A DNA stretch of 64,000 nucleotides from an uncultured Collinsella sp. (GCA_900754525.1 CAAEDE010000037.1:26512-90511), one strand, 5' to 3'. Counted from the stretch's first letter, positions 52,998-61,511 are shown. Notes: generated by a model not told the origin, from the letters alone. Made by a program: numbers and translations.

Positions 52998-53912
52998 ATG
53001 GGTACGGTGAGAAACGCACGCGTTAACCAGGGCGGCCCCAAGTGCGCCGGCATCGTGGGCCTGGGCCTCATCGGCGGCAGCTTTGCCCGCGGCTATGCGC
53101 AGGCGGGCGTCCGCGTGCTGGCCTGGGACCCCGATGACGATGTCATGACGGCCGCCAGCATGGGCACTGTCGCCGGAGAGCTCAACGACAGGACACTCGG
53201 CGAATGCGACATCATCGTCCTGGCTTGCTACCCCGAGGCCTGCATCGAGTGGCTCGAGGAGCATGCCCAGGCACTCGCCGACGCCACCGACACCGAGGCC
53301 ATCATGGGCCCTGTGGTGATCGACACGGTGGGCGTCAAGGGCATCGTGTGCGAGCGCGCCTTTGAGCTTGCCCGCGAGCACGGCTTTTACTTTGTGGGCG
53401 CGCACCCCATGGCGGGCACGCAGTACTCGGGCTACGCGCACTCCCGCGCCGACCTGTTCCAGGGCGCCCCGCTCGTGCTCGTGCCACCCGCGGTAGACGA
53501 TGCACTCAAACTGGAGCTTTTGGGCCAGGTGCGCGAGATGGTGCGCCCCTTGGGCTTTGGCAAGTTCAGCGTGACCAGCGCCGCCGAGCACGACCGCGTC
53601 ATCGCCTTCACGAGCCAGCTTGCGCATGTGGTGTCCAACGCCTACGTAAAGAGTCCGACCGCCCAGGTCCACCACGGCTTTTCGGCCGGTAGCTACCGCG
53701 ATCTCACCCGCGTGGCGCACCTCAACCCGCAAATGTGGTCGGAGCTCATGATCGACGACGCCGACGCGCTCGCCTTCGAGATCGACCATCTGATCGAGTC
53801 GCTTGGCGCCTACAGCCGAGCGCTCAAGAACCGCGACCAGCGCTATCTGGAGAATCTTCTTGCCGAGGGCGACCGCATCAAGCGTGCACTCGACGACGAG
53901 GGCTCCCACTAA
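52998..53912 (+). CDS. tyrA: Prephenate dehydrogenase
   Basis: TyrA oxidatively decarboxylates prephenate to 4-hydroxyphenylpyruvate for tyrosine synthesis. The 304-residue protein has the NAD-binding CAGIVGLGLIGGSFARGY, the catalytic FVGAHPMAGTQYSGY (His) and HDRVIAFTSQLAHVVSNA. No C-terminal ACT domain is present, so tyrosine feedback by that route is not expected. It starts three bases after aroF with AGGAG upstream. Arogenate rather than prephenate specificity cannot be excluded from sequence. Confidence 0.93.
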   Translation: MGTVRNARVNQGGPKCAGIVGLGLIGGSFARGYAQAGVRVLAWDPDDDVMTAASMGTVAGELNDRTLGECDIIVLACYPEACIEWLEEHAQALADATDTEAIMGPVVIDTVGVKGIVCERAFELAREHGFYFVGAHPMAGTQYSGYAHSRADLFQGAPLVLVPPAVDDALKLELLGQVREMVRPLGFGKFSVTSAAEHDRVIAFTSQLAHVVSNAYVKSPTAQVHHGFSAGSYRDLTRVAHLNPQMWSELMIDDADALAFEIDHLIESLGAYSRALKNRDQRYLENLLAEGDRIKRALDDEGSH

Positions 53913-53948
53913 ACCACCTATCACGCCAGGTCGAAAGGACCATAGCTT

Positions 53949-55055
53949 ATGGCGATTACCATCGATATCGACACCGCACGCCCCTACCAGGTGCATGTTG
54001 GCACGTTTTTGCTGGAGCAGGCGGGACCGCTCGTGCGCGCCACTGCCGGCGGCACCAAGGCCGTCATCGTGACGGACACCAACGTGGGCCCGCTCTACCA
54101 GATGCCCGTTAAGCAGAGCCTGGAGGCGTCAGGCTACGAAGTGAGCATCTGCACCTTCGAGGCCGGCGAGGCCCATAAGCGCGCCGAAACCTATGTTGCC
54201 ATTTTGGAGTTTGTGGCCGAGCACGAGCTTTCGCGCTCCGACGTGATCGTGGCGCTCGGCGGCGGCGTCGTGGGCGACGTGGCGGGCTTTGTGGCCGCCA
54301 CCTACATGCGCGGCTGCAAGTTTGTGCAGATCCCGACGAGCCTGCTCGCCATGGTGGATTCATCGGTGGGCGGCAAGACGGCCATCGACCTGGCTGCTGG
54401 CAAGAACTTGGCCGGCGCCTTTTGGCAGCCGAGCGTGGTTATCGCCGACGTGGGGTGCCTGGCCACCCTTACGCCCGAGCAGTTCGCCGACGGCTGCGGC
54501 GAGGTCGTCAAGCACGCCGTGATCGCCGACCCCGAGCTCTTCGCCGAGCTGGAGAAAACCCCGCTCACGCTGGAGCTGCTCAACCGCGATGTGGCCCGCG
54601 TAGCACTCATCATCGCCCGCAATATCGACATCAAGCGCGCCGTGGTCGTCGCCGACGAGCACGAGACCAACCAGCGCAAGCTGCTCAACTTTGGACACAG
54701 CGCCGGACACGCCGTCGAGGCCTGCGAGCACTTTGAGCTCGGACACGGCAACTGTGTGTCGATCGGCATGGGCATCATCACGCGCGCCGCGGCCCTGCAC
54801 GGCGTCTGCGATGCTGCACTGCCCGGTCGTATTGAGGAGCTCTGCGCCCGCCATGGCCTCAAGACCCGCTGCGACCTAGATGCCGATGCCGTCTTTGCCG
54901 AGGCGCTCCACGACAAGAAGCGCGCGGGTGGCACTATCGACCTGGTGATTCCGCACGGCATTGGCCGCTGCAGCATCGACCGCACGCCACTTTCCACTTT
55001 CCACGAACTCATTGCCGAAGGCCTCGGCCAGAAGGGAGACGTTTCCGCATGTTAG
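53949..55055 (+). CDS. aroB: 3-dehydroquinate synthase
   Basis: AroB cyclises DAHP to dehydroquinate using NAD and zinc. The 368-residue protein shows GGGVVGDVAGFVAATYMRG, IPTSLLAMVDSSVGGKTAID, GCGEVVKHAVI, NFGHSAGHAVEA (zinc-ligand His) and GHGNCVSIGM, all of the family core. AAAGGA lies upstream of the ATG. Its end overlaps the aroA start by seven bases. Confidence 0.97.
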   Translation: MAITIDIDTARPYQVHVGTFLLEQAGPLVRATAGGTKAVIVTDTNVGPLYQMPVKQSLEASGYEVSICTFEAGEAHKRAETYVAILEFVAEHELSRSDVIVALGGGVVGDVAGFVAATYMRGCKFVQIPTSLLAMVDSSVGGKTAIDLAAGKNLAGAFWQPSVVIADVGCLATLTPEQFADGCGEVVKHAVIADPELFAELEKTPLTLELLNRDVARVALIIARNIDIKRAVVVADEHETNQRKLLNFGHSAGHAVEACEHFELGHGNCVSIGMGIITRAAALHGVCDAALPGRIEELCARHGLKTRCDLDADAVFAEALHDKKRAGGTIDLVIPHGIGRCSIDRTPLSTFHELIAEGLGQKGDVSAC

Positions 55056-56368
55056 CCCGCATCACCCCGTCCCCGCTTAAGGGCACCGTTCCCGCCATCG
55101 CATCCAAGTCGATGGCGCACCGTCTCATCATCTGCGCCGCACTCGCCAACGGCGAGACGCACGTCACTTGCAACACCACCTGCGCCGATATCGAAGCCAC
55201 GGTGCGCTGCCTCACGGCGCTGGGCGCCCGCATCGAGACCGTCGAGGACGGCTTCCAGGTCCATCCCACTATGAAGAGTATTGAGTTCGGCCTGCTCAAG
55301 GCACTTGCGGGCGGCACGCTCGACTGCGGCGAGAGCGGCTCCACGCTCCGCTTTATGCTGCCCGTCGCCTGCGCGCTGGGGGCAGAGGCAACCTTTGTGG
55401 GCCAGGGCCGTCTGGGCGCCCGCCCGCTCTCCCCGCTCTCCGATGAGATCATTGCCGCCGGCTGCGACCTGCAGGGTCTGGGCGGTTTTCCGCTCAAGAC
55501 GAGTGGACGCATGCGCCCGGGCACCTTTGTGCTGCCGGGCAACGTAAGCTCGCAGTACATCTCGGGCCTGCTGCTGGCAGCCCCGTTGCTCGCCCAGCCC
55601 TCCTGCGTGCAGGTGACCGGCCTCATTGAGAGCCGCCCCTACATCAACCTGACGATCCAGGCCATGAAAGCCTTTGGCGTCGAAGTCAACGTCGAGCGTA
55701 TTCCCGCCAGGGACGGCCAGCCCGAGATCACGAACTTCCGCGTGAACAGCGGCTCGTACCGCACGCCCGGCAACGTGGCCGTCGAGGGCGACTGGTCCAA
55801 CGCTGCCTTTTGGCTGTGTGCCGGCGCCATCGGCACCGACCCCATCACCGTCGAGGGCGTGTCGCTGAGCTCCGCGCAGGGCGACCGCAACGTGCTTGCC
55901 GCGCTTTCGCGCTTTGGCGCCCGCATCGTGCGCTCCACCAACGCCGCCACCGTGCAGTCCGACAAGCTTACCGGCTTTGAGATGAGTGCGCACGACATCC
56001 CCGACCTGGTGCCCGTTATCTCGGCCGTGGCCTCGCTGGCACAGGGCCGCACGTTCATCCGTGACTGTGCACGCCTACGCATCAAGGAATCCGACCGCCT
56101 GGTCACCACCACCCGCGAGCTCACCGCGCTGGGCGCGCAGGTGCGCATCGCCGGTGACGACCTCATCATCAAGGGTGTCGATGCATTCACCGGCGGCGAG
56201 GTCGATTCGCACAACGACCACCGCATCGCCATGATGGCCGCCATCGCTGCGAGCCGTGCCACCGGCGAGGTCGTGATCCGCGGCGCCGAGGCCGTCAACA
56301 AGTCCTATCCCGATTTCTTCGACCACTACCGCCTGCTGGGTGGCAAGGTCACGCTCGAGGAGGAATAG
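55049..56368 (+). CDS. aroA: 3-phosphoshikimate 1-carboxyvinyltransferase (EPSP synthase)
   Basis: AroA transfers the enolpyruvyl group of PEP to shikimate 3-phosphate. The 439-residue protein has IASKSMAHRLIICAAL (substrate lysine and serine), CGESGSTLRFMLPVA, SSQYISGLLLAAPL, VEGDWSNAAFW and the C-terminal CARLRIKESDRL and DSHNDHRIAMM. In the loop corresponding to glyphosate sensitivity it has CGESGSTLRF, unlike the class I NAGTAMRPL pattern, so it belongs to the divergent Gram-positive type. The start overlaps aroB. Confidence 0.96.
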   Translation: MLARITPSPLKGTVPAIASKSMAHRLIICAALANGETHVTCNTTCADIEATVRCLTALGARIETVEDGFQVHPTMKSIEFGLLKALAGGTLDCGESGSTLRFMLPVACALGAEATFVGQGRLGARPLSPLSDEIIAAGCDLQGLGGFPLKTSGRMRPGTFVLPGNVSSQYISGLLLAAPLLAQPSCVQVTGLIESRPYINLTIQAMKAFGVEVNVERIPARDGQPEITNFRVNSGSYRTPGNVAVEGDWSNAAFWLCAGAIGTDPITVEGVSLSSAQGDRNVLAALSRFGARIVRSTNAATVQSDKLTGFEMSAHDIPDLVPVISAVASLAQGRTFIRDCARLRIKESDRLVTTTRELTALGAQVRIAGDDLIIKGVDAFTGGEVDSHNDHRIAMMAAIAASRATGEVVIRGAEAVNKSYPDFFDHYRLLGGKVTLEEE

Positions 56369-56369
56369 C

Positions 56370-57467
56370 ATGTCCTCGACCTTTGGCAACGTCTTGCACT
56401 TAAGCATCTTCGGCCAGTCGCACTCCCCCGCTATCGGCTGCTCGCTCGATGGCATCCCGGCGGGCATCGCCGTGGACCAGGAGAAACTGCAGGCCTTCCT
56501 CGACCGTCGCGCCCCCGGTCGCGACGAAACCGCGACCAAACGCCGCGAGGCCGACGCCGCCCACATCATCGCCGGTGTTGTCGATGGACATACCACCGGC
56601 GCGCCCATCGCCGCGATTATCGAGAACACCAACACGCGCTCCAAGGACTATTCCGAACTGCGCCGCAAGCCCCGTCCCGGACATGCGGACTTCCCTGCGC
56701 GCGTGAAGTATCACAACATGCACGATGTCGCTGGTGGCGGCCATTTCTCCGGCCGCCTGACGGCACCTCTGTGCATCGCCGGCGGCATTGCGCTGCAGGC
56801 ACTTGAGGCCCACGGCATTCAGGTCATGGCGCATGTGGCGCAGATCGGCGGCATCTCCGACCTGCCGATGGACGACATGGTCTATCGCGAGGCCGACCGC
56901 AAGGCGATCCTTACGAACGATCTTCCGTGCATTGACGCCGCCGCAGCCGGCCGCATGCGCGAGGAGATCCTAGCCGCGCGCGACGAGCTCGATAGCATCG
57001 GCGGCATCGTGGAGTGCGGCGTCTACGGGCTTCCCGCGGGCATCGGCGACCCCATGTTCGACGGCATCGAGAACCGCATCGCGCAAATCGCCTTTGGCAT
57101 TCCCGCCGTAAAGGGCGTGGAGTTTGGCATGGGCTTTGCCGTGGCCGCCATGCGCGGCAGCGAGAACAACGATCCGTATCGCATCGATGCCGAGACCGGC
57201 GAGATCGAGGTCGAGTCCAATAACGCCGGCGGCATCCTGGGCGGTATTTCGACCGGCGCGCCCGTCATGTGGCGCATGGCCGTAAAGCCGACGCCCTCAA
57301 TTGGCCGCGAGCAGCAGACCGTAGACATGGACGCCATGGAAAATGCCGAGCTCTCGGTCCACGGCCGCCACGATCCCTGCATCGTCCCCCGAGCCGTCCC
57401 CGTAGCCGAAGCAGCCGCAGCGCTGGCCATCTGGGACGCCCTCCTCGAGGACGCAGGCCAGCTTTAA
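56370..57467 (+). CDS. aroC: Chorismate synthase
   Basis: AroC eliminates phosphate from EPSP to give chorismate using reduced FMN. The 365-residue protein starts MSSTFGNVLHLSIFGQSHS and has the signatures GRDETATKRREADAAHIIAG-type loop, RPGHADFPARVKY, DVAGGGHFSGRLTAPL and NNAGGILGGISTGAPV. The ATG at 56370 is one base after the aroA stop and has GAGGAGG 6 nt upstream; a longer frame lies within aroA. The inverted-repeat element at 57482 begins 15 bases after its stop codon. Confidence 0.97.
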   Translation: MSSTFGNVLHLSIFGQSHSPAIGCSLDGIPAGIAVDQEKLQAFLDRRAPGRDETATKRREADAAHIIAGVVDGHTTGAPIAAIIENTNTRSKDYSELRRKPRPGHADFPARVKYHNMHDVAGGGHFSGRLTAPLCIAGGIALQALEAHGIQVMAHVAQIGGISDLPMDDMVYREADRKAILTNDLPCIDAAAAGRMREEILAARDELDSIGGIVECGVYGLPAGIGDPMFDGIENRIAQIAFGIPAVKGVEFGMGFAVAAMRGSENNDPYRIDAETGEIEVESNNAGGILGGISTGAPVMWRMAVKPTPSIGREQQTVDMDAMENAELSVHGRHDPCIVPRAVPVAEAAAALAIWDALLEDAGQL

Positions 57468-57481
57468 TCCACCCACCCCAA

Positions 57482-57608
57482 GGGTAGTTAATTTGGGACG
57501 GGGCTATTTTAGCTACCCCCATATGCCAGTTGATATTTGCCCTGGCACCCATCGATTCGTCGACAGTCAAAGGGTAGCTAAAAAAGCCCCGTCCCAAATT
57601 AACTACCC
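57482..57608. repeat. MITE-like element: 37-bp near-perfect inverted repeat
   Basis: Left arm 57482-57518 and right arm 57572-57608 are inverse complements with one mismatch in 37 bases (GGGTAGTTAATTTGGGACGG at the outer end). The 53-bp centre contains a second small hairpin (TGCCAG 57524-57529 with CTGGCA 57542-57547). CCCCA occurs just outside the left end (57476-57480) and at the right end (57606-57610), which could be a target duplication though the right copy overlaps the arm. There is no coding potential. It occupies most of the 169-bp gap between aroC and pheA. Confidence 0.88.
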
Positions 57609-57636
57609 CAGGCAACCATTCACGAAAGGGGTCCCT

Positions 57637-58782
57637 ATGGACCTTGCCGATATTCGCCAGGCCATCGATGGCATCGACACCACGCTCCTCAACAGCTTTG
57701 TCGAGCGTATGGACATTGCCACCGAGGTCGCCAAATCAAAGATCGATATGGGCAAGGCCGTCTTTGACCCCGCCCGCGAGCGCTCCAAACTCAACAACCT
57801 CGCCAGCCGCGCGCCCGAGCGCTACGAGGCGCAGACCATCACCCTGTTCCGTCTCCTCATGAGCATGAGCAAGGCCGAGCAGCAGCGCTACATCAACGAG
57901 CTCAAGGGCATCACCGTCTCGCAAAAGGCCCACGCCACGACTGCAGCCTTTGACACGCCCTTCCCTCAAACGGCCACCGTTGCCTGCCAGGGCGTGGAAG
58001 GTGCCTATAGCCAGATCGCCGCGTGCAAACTCTTCGACGTGCCCGACATCGCGTTTTTCGAGACCTTCGAGGGCGTCATGCGCGCCGTGCGCGACGGCTT
58101 TTGCGAGTTTGGCGTACTGCCCATCGAGAACTCCACCGCCGGCTCGGTAAACGCCGTCTACGACCTGCTCGCACAGTTCGACTTCCATATCGTGCGCTCG
58201 CTGCGCCTCAAGATCGACCACAACTTGCTCGTCAAGCCCGGCACCAAGCTCGCCGACGTGTGCGAGGTTTACAGCCACGGCCAAGCCATTGCCCAGTGTG
58301 CGGGCTTTATCGAGTCCCACGAACTGCACGCCACCAAGTACCCCAACACGGCCATGTCGGCCGAGATGGTCGCCAATTCCGACCGCACCGATGTTGCCGC
58401 CATCGCATCGCGCAGCTGCGCGGCACTCTATGGCCTGGAGGTGCTGGAGTCCAACATCCAGGACTCGGACAACAACTACACGCGCTTTGTCGTCATCAGC
58501 CGCGAGCCACGCGTCTATCCCGGTGCCAACCGTACCTCGCTCATGATCACCACGGCCAACGAGCCGGGCGCCCTCTATCGCGTGCTCGAGCGCTTCTACG
58601 CACTCAACATCAACCTCATCAAGCTCGAGAGCCGCCCCATCCCCGGTCGCGACTTTGAGTTTATGTTCTACTTTGACCTGGACTGTCCCTTTGGCAGCAA
58701 GGCCCTCGACGACCTGCTCGATTCGATCGACGACGTGTGCGAGAGCTTCACCTACTTTGGCAGCTACACGGAGGTGCTCTAG
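57637..58782 (+). CDS. pheA: Chorismate mutase / prephenate dehydratase (P-protein)
   Basis: This bifunctional enzyme converts chorismate to prephenate and then phenylpyruvate. The 381-residue protein has an AroQ-type helical chorismate mutase domain (1 to about 90: IRQAIDGIDTTLLNSFVERM). Prephenate dehydratase follows (about 110-285: GVEGAYSQIAACKLF, FGVLPIENSTAGSVNAVYDLL, and DSDNNYTRFVVISR with the catalytic Thr-Arg), then an ACT regulatory domain (about 295-375: TTANEPGALYRVLERF, ESRPIPGRDFEFMFY). Feedback by phenylalanine through the ACT domain is expected. The ATG at 57637 has AAAGGGG upstream and lies 28 bp after the inverted repeat; an apparent earlier start is inside that repeat. Confidence 0.95.
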   Translation: MDLADIRQAIDGIDTTLLNSFVERMDIATEVAKSKIDMGKAVFDPARERSKLNNLASRAPERYEAQTITLFRLLMSMSKAEQQRYINELKGITVSQKAHATTAAFDTPFPQTATVACQGVEGAYSQIAACKLFDVPDIAFFETFEGVMRAVRDGFCEFGVLPIENSTAGSVNAVYDLLAQFDFHIVRSLRLKIDHNLLVKPGTKLADVCEVYSHGQAIAQCAGFIESHELHATKYPNTAMSAEMVANSDRTDVAAIASRSCAALYGLEVLESNIQDSDNNYTRFVVISREPRVYPGANRTSLMITTANEPGALYRVLERFYALNINLIKLESRPIPGRDFEFMFYFDLDCPFGSKALDDLLDSIDDVCESFTYFGSYTEVL

Positions 58783-60033
58783 ATGACCGATACCGCCGCA
58801 ACCCGCCCCTACGGCGTGCTGGGCCGCGTGCTGGGCCACAGCTACACCCCAACCATCTACAAAGAGCTCGCTGGGCTCGATTACGTGCGATTTGAGCGCG
58901 AGCCCGAGGACCTCGCGACCTTTATGACGGGCGACGAGTGGGAGGGCACCAACGTGACCATCCCCTACAAGCGCGCCGTCATGGAGTATCTGGACGAGCT
59001 GAGTCCGCTCGCCGAGCGCATGGGCAACGTCAACACCATCACGCGCCTGGCCGACGGACGTCTGCGCGGCGACAACACCGACTACTTTGGCTTTCAGTGC
59101 CTGGTCGAGGAGTTGGGCGTAGAGGTTGCCGGCAAGAAGGTCCTCGTGCTCGGTGCCACCGGTGGCGCGGGCACTACGGCCAGCATGGTGCTCGGCGACC
59201 TGGGCGCCGTCGTCGTACCAGTCGGTCGCACGAGCGAGGTCAACTACGGCAATATCGCGCAGCAGTCCGACGCCGCCCTGCTCGTCAACTGCACGCCTGC
59301 CGGCATGTTCCCCCACTGCCCCGACGCGCCTTGCACACTCGAAGGGCTCGATGCGCTCGAAGGCGTTATCGACATTATCTACAACCCCGCCCGCACGGGC
59401 CTGATGCTCGAGGCCGAGCGTCGCGGAATCCCCTGCATCGGTGGTCTGCTCATGCTTGTGGCACAGGCGGCACAGGCCGTTGAGCGCTATACCGGCCAGG
59501 TCACCCCGCGCAAGCGCATCTTGGACGTAACGGAGCGTCTGTCCCGCCGCGAACAAAACATCGCGCTGATCGGCATGCCGGGTTCGGGCAAGACCCGCGT
59601 GGGTGAGCAGATCGCCCAGCTCACGGGCCGCGAGCACATCGATCTGGACCGCGCCCTCGAGAAGCGTCTGGGCATGCCCTGTGCCGACTTTATCGTCGAG
59701 CGCGGCGAGGCGGCCTTCCGCGAACAGGAGACGGCTACGCTGGCCGACATCTCCAAGCGCAGCGGCCTGGTGCTCTCCACCGGCGGCGGCGTGGTCACGC
59801 GTGACGAGAACTATCCGCTGCTGCACCAGAACAGCCAAATCGTGATGCTCAACCGCAAGCTCGACGAGCTAGCCCACAAGGGACGCCCCATCACCGCCCG
59901 CGACGGTATCGACAAGCTGGCCGAGCAGCGCATGCCGCGCTACCGCGCCTGGGCCGACTACATCATCGACTCACGCGACTGCGCCGCCAACACCGCCCAA
60001 GCCCTCCTCGAGACCCTCCCACCCGCTCTCTAA
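58783..60033 (+). CDS. aroE/aroK: Fused shikimate dehydrogenase-shikimate kinase
   Basis: A single 416-residue chain. Residues 1 to about 255 are AroE, which reduces dehydroshikimate: GRVLGHSYTPTIYKELAG, GTNVTIPYKRAVMEYLD with catalytic Lys, DNTDYFGFQ, VLGATGGAGTTASMVLGD for NADP and NCTPAGMFP. Residues about 260-416 are AroK, which phosphorylates shikimate: Walker A GMPGSGKT (266-273), DLDRALEKR, and LSTGGGVVTRDEN. No frameshift or stop separates them. Both active sites look complete. It starts directly after pheA (GGAGG upstream) and supplies two consecutive steps. I know of other fusion orders, but SDH-SK appears uncommon. Confidence 0.93.
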   Translation: MTDTAATRPYGVLGRVLGHSYTPTIYKELAGLDYVRFEREPEDLATFMTGDEWEGTNVTIPYKRAVMEYLDELSPLAERMGNVNTITRLADGRLRGDNTDYFGFQCLVEELGVEVAGKKVLVLGATGGAGTTASMVLGDLGAVVVPVGRTSEVNYGNIAQQSDAALLVNCTPAGMFPHCPDAPCTLEGLDALEGVIDIIYNPARTGLMLEAERRGIPCIGGLLMLVAQAAQAVERYTGQVTPRKRILDVTERLSRREQNIALIGMPGSGKTRVGEQIAQLTGREHIDLDRALEKRLGMPCADFIVERGEAAFREQETATLADISKRSGLVLSTGGGVVTRDENYPLLHQNSQIVMLNRKLDELAHKGRPITARDGIDKLAEQRMPRYRAWADYIIDSRDCAANTAQALLETLPPAL

Positions 60034-60059
60034 TCTAAGCCACCACAAAGGAAGCAACC

Positions 60060-60497
60060 ATGAAAGCACTCGTCATCAACGGCCCCAACCTCAACATGCT
60101 CGGCATTCGCGAGCCGGGCATCTATGGCAGCGACAACTACGACCGCTTAGTGCAGATCTGCCAGGAAGCGGGCACCGCACAGGGCTTCGACGAGGTCGAG
60201 GTCTTCCAGTCTAACCACGAGGGCAGCATCGTCGACAAGATCCAGGAGGCCTACGGCAAGGTCGACGGCATCGTCATCAACCCGGCGGCCTACACGCACA
60301 CGAGCGTGGCGATCCTCGACGCCCTCAAGGCCGTCGCTATCCCTGCCGTCGAGGTACACATCAGCGCTGTCGAGACCCGCGAGGACTTCCGCCAGGTGAG
60401 CTACGCACGCCTAGCCTGCTTCGCCACCATCACCGGCGAGGGCCTGCAGGGCTACGCACACGCGCTGGAGCTGCTGAGGGAGCATCTCGAAAAGTAA
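60060..60497 (+). CDS. aroQ: 3-dehydroquinate dehydratase, type II
   Basis: AroQ makes dehydroshikimate from dehydroquinate. The 145-residue dodecameric type II enzyme has NGPNLNMLGIREPGIYG (catalytic Tyr), QSNHEGSIVDKIQEAYG, INPAAYTHTSVAILDAL (Asn, His) and VEVHISAVETREDFRQVSY. AAAGGAAG lies before the ATG. It is the last gene of the operon; the remaining shikimate-pathway steps are all encoded upstream in the same direction. Confidence 0.97.
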   Translation: MKALVINGPNLNMLGIREPGIYGSDNYDRLVQICQEAGTAQGFDEVEVFQSNHEGSIVDKIQEAYGKVDGIVINPAAYTHTSVAILDALKAVAIPAVEVHISAVETREDFRQVSYARLACFATITGEGLQGYAHALELLREHLEK

Positions 60498-60561
60498 AAT
60501 GCCAACCCCAACAAACAGCAGCGGCTTGCTCGCGCTCGGCTCCAGCAGCACACAAGATGAA

Positions 60562-60592
60562 AAAAGCCCGGACCACCAAGCGGTCCGGGCTT
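60562..60592 (-). terminator. Terminator of tRNA-Arg(TCT), possibly also used by aroQ
   Basis: An 11-bp perfect stem (60564-60574 with 60582-60592, AAGCCCGGACC) is followed by TTTTTCATC on the minus strand, 10 nt after the tRNA. On the plus strand only TTAATAAA follows, so its use by the aro operon would be weaker. Confidence 0.85.
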
Positions 60593-60601
60593 AATAAACG
60601 A

Positions 60602-60678
60602 TGGTGCTCCATGGCGGATTCGAACCGTCGACCTTGGGATTAGAAGTCCCCTGCTCTATCCAACTGAGCTAATGGAGC
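60602..60678 (-). tRNA. tRNA-Arg (anticodon TCT)
   Basis: A 77-nt cloverleaf with encoded CCA: perfect 7-bp acceptor GCTCCAT/ATGGAGC, D arm GCTC/GAGC, anticodon loop CTTCTAA (anticodon TCT, reads AGA and probably AGG), variable AGGTC, and T arm GACGG-TTCGAAT-CCGCC. Two stem positions do not pair canonically: G27-A43 and A50-C64. The rest is normal. The upstream promoter is uncertain; a TATAAT on the minus strand at 60726-60731 gives a possible 40-nt leader. Confidence 0.93.
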
Positions 60679-60732
60679 AAATAACCGCACACCCAAGCAA
60701 GCGCAAGCCTGTCAGGCGCAAGTAATTATAAC

Positions 60733-61500
60733 CTAGTTGAACTGCTCGCGGTACGCCTTGCAGACCTCATCGACCGGGCCGTCCATGCGAAGGTCACCCT
60801 TCTCAATCCAAACGGCACGCTGGCAGATGCGCTCAACCTGCTCCATGGAGTGCGAAACGAACAGAACCGTCACGTCGCCGCTCTGGATAAAGTGCTGGAT
60901 GCGGTCCTCGCACTTCTGCTGGAAGAACACGTCACCGACAGACAGCGTCTCGTCAACGATCAGAATATCGGGCTCGGTAATCGTCGCGATTGCAAAGGCG
61001 ATACGCGCCACCATGCCCGAGGAGAAGTTCTTAAGCGGCATATCGACAAAGTTCTGCAGCTCAGCGAACTCGATAATGCCGTCAAAGTTGGCGTCGATGA
61101 ACTCCTTGGTATAGCCGAGCAGAGCGCCGTTCAGATAGATGTTCTCGCGGGCGGTCAGCTCGGGGTCAAAGCCGGCACCAAGCTCAATCAGCGGCGCGAT
61201 GTTACCGTGCACCTTAACGCTGCCCTCGCTAGGCTCAAGCACGCCAGCGATAATCTTGAGCATCGTAGACTTGCCGGAGCCATTGGTGCCAACCAGACCG
61301 ACAACTTCGCCACGATGAATATCAAACGAGATATGCTTGAGCGCCCTAAACTCCTCAAAGAACAGCTCGTGCTTGGCAAGCTTAATGAAGTACTCCTTGA
61401 GGTTGGTCAGCGACTCGGACGCCATGTTAAAGATCATGGTGACGTCGTCGACCTCGACAGCCAGAGGCTGCTCGCTGTAATCAACAACAGATTCAGTCAT
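60733..61500 (-). CDS. ABC transporter ATP-binding protein for surface polysaccharide export
   Basis: The 255-residue ATPase of the polysaccharide/teichoic-acid export (Wzt/TagH, ABC-2) class has Walker A GTNGSGKST, the signature NFSSGMVARIAFAIA and Walker B ILIVDETLSVGD. It has the family's long loop FEEFRALKHISFDIHRGE before Walker A. No C-terminal carbohydrate-binding domain is present, so it is the short form. The ATG at 61500 has AGGAG 7 nt upstream; a GTG one codon earlier is less well spaced. It is 11 nt after the permease gene, forming one operon and one transporter. Substrate is inferred to be an undecaprenyl-linked glycan. Confidence 0.92.
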   Translation of the reverse strand: MTESVVDYSEQPLAVEVDDVTMIFNMASESLTNLKEYFIKLAKHELFFEEFRALKHISFDIHRGEVVGLVGTNGSGKSTMLKIIAGVLEPSEGSVKVHGNIAPLIELGAGFDPELTARENIYLNGALLGYTKEFIDANFDGIIEFAELQNFVDMPLKNFSSGMVARIAFAIATITEPDILIVDETLSVGDVFFQQKCEDRIQHFIQSGDVTVLFVSHSMEQVERICQRAVWIEKGDLRMDGPVDEVCKAYREQFN

Positions 61501-61511
61501 CACAGCACTCC

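Noticed and set aside
57493..57636. N-terminal extension of PheA starting inside the inverted repeat
   Set aside because: The extension has no family similarity or SD, and the ATG at 57637 aligns with the chorismate mutase domain start.
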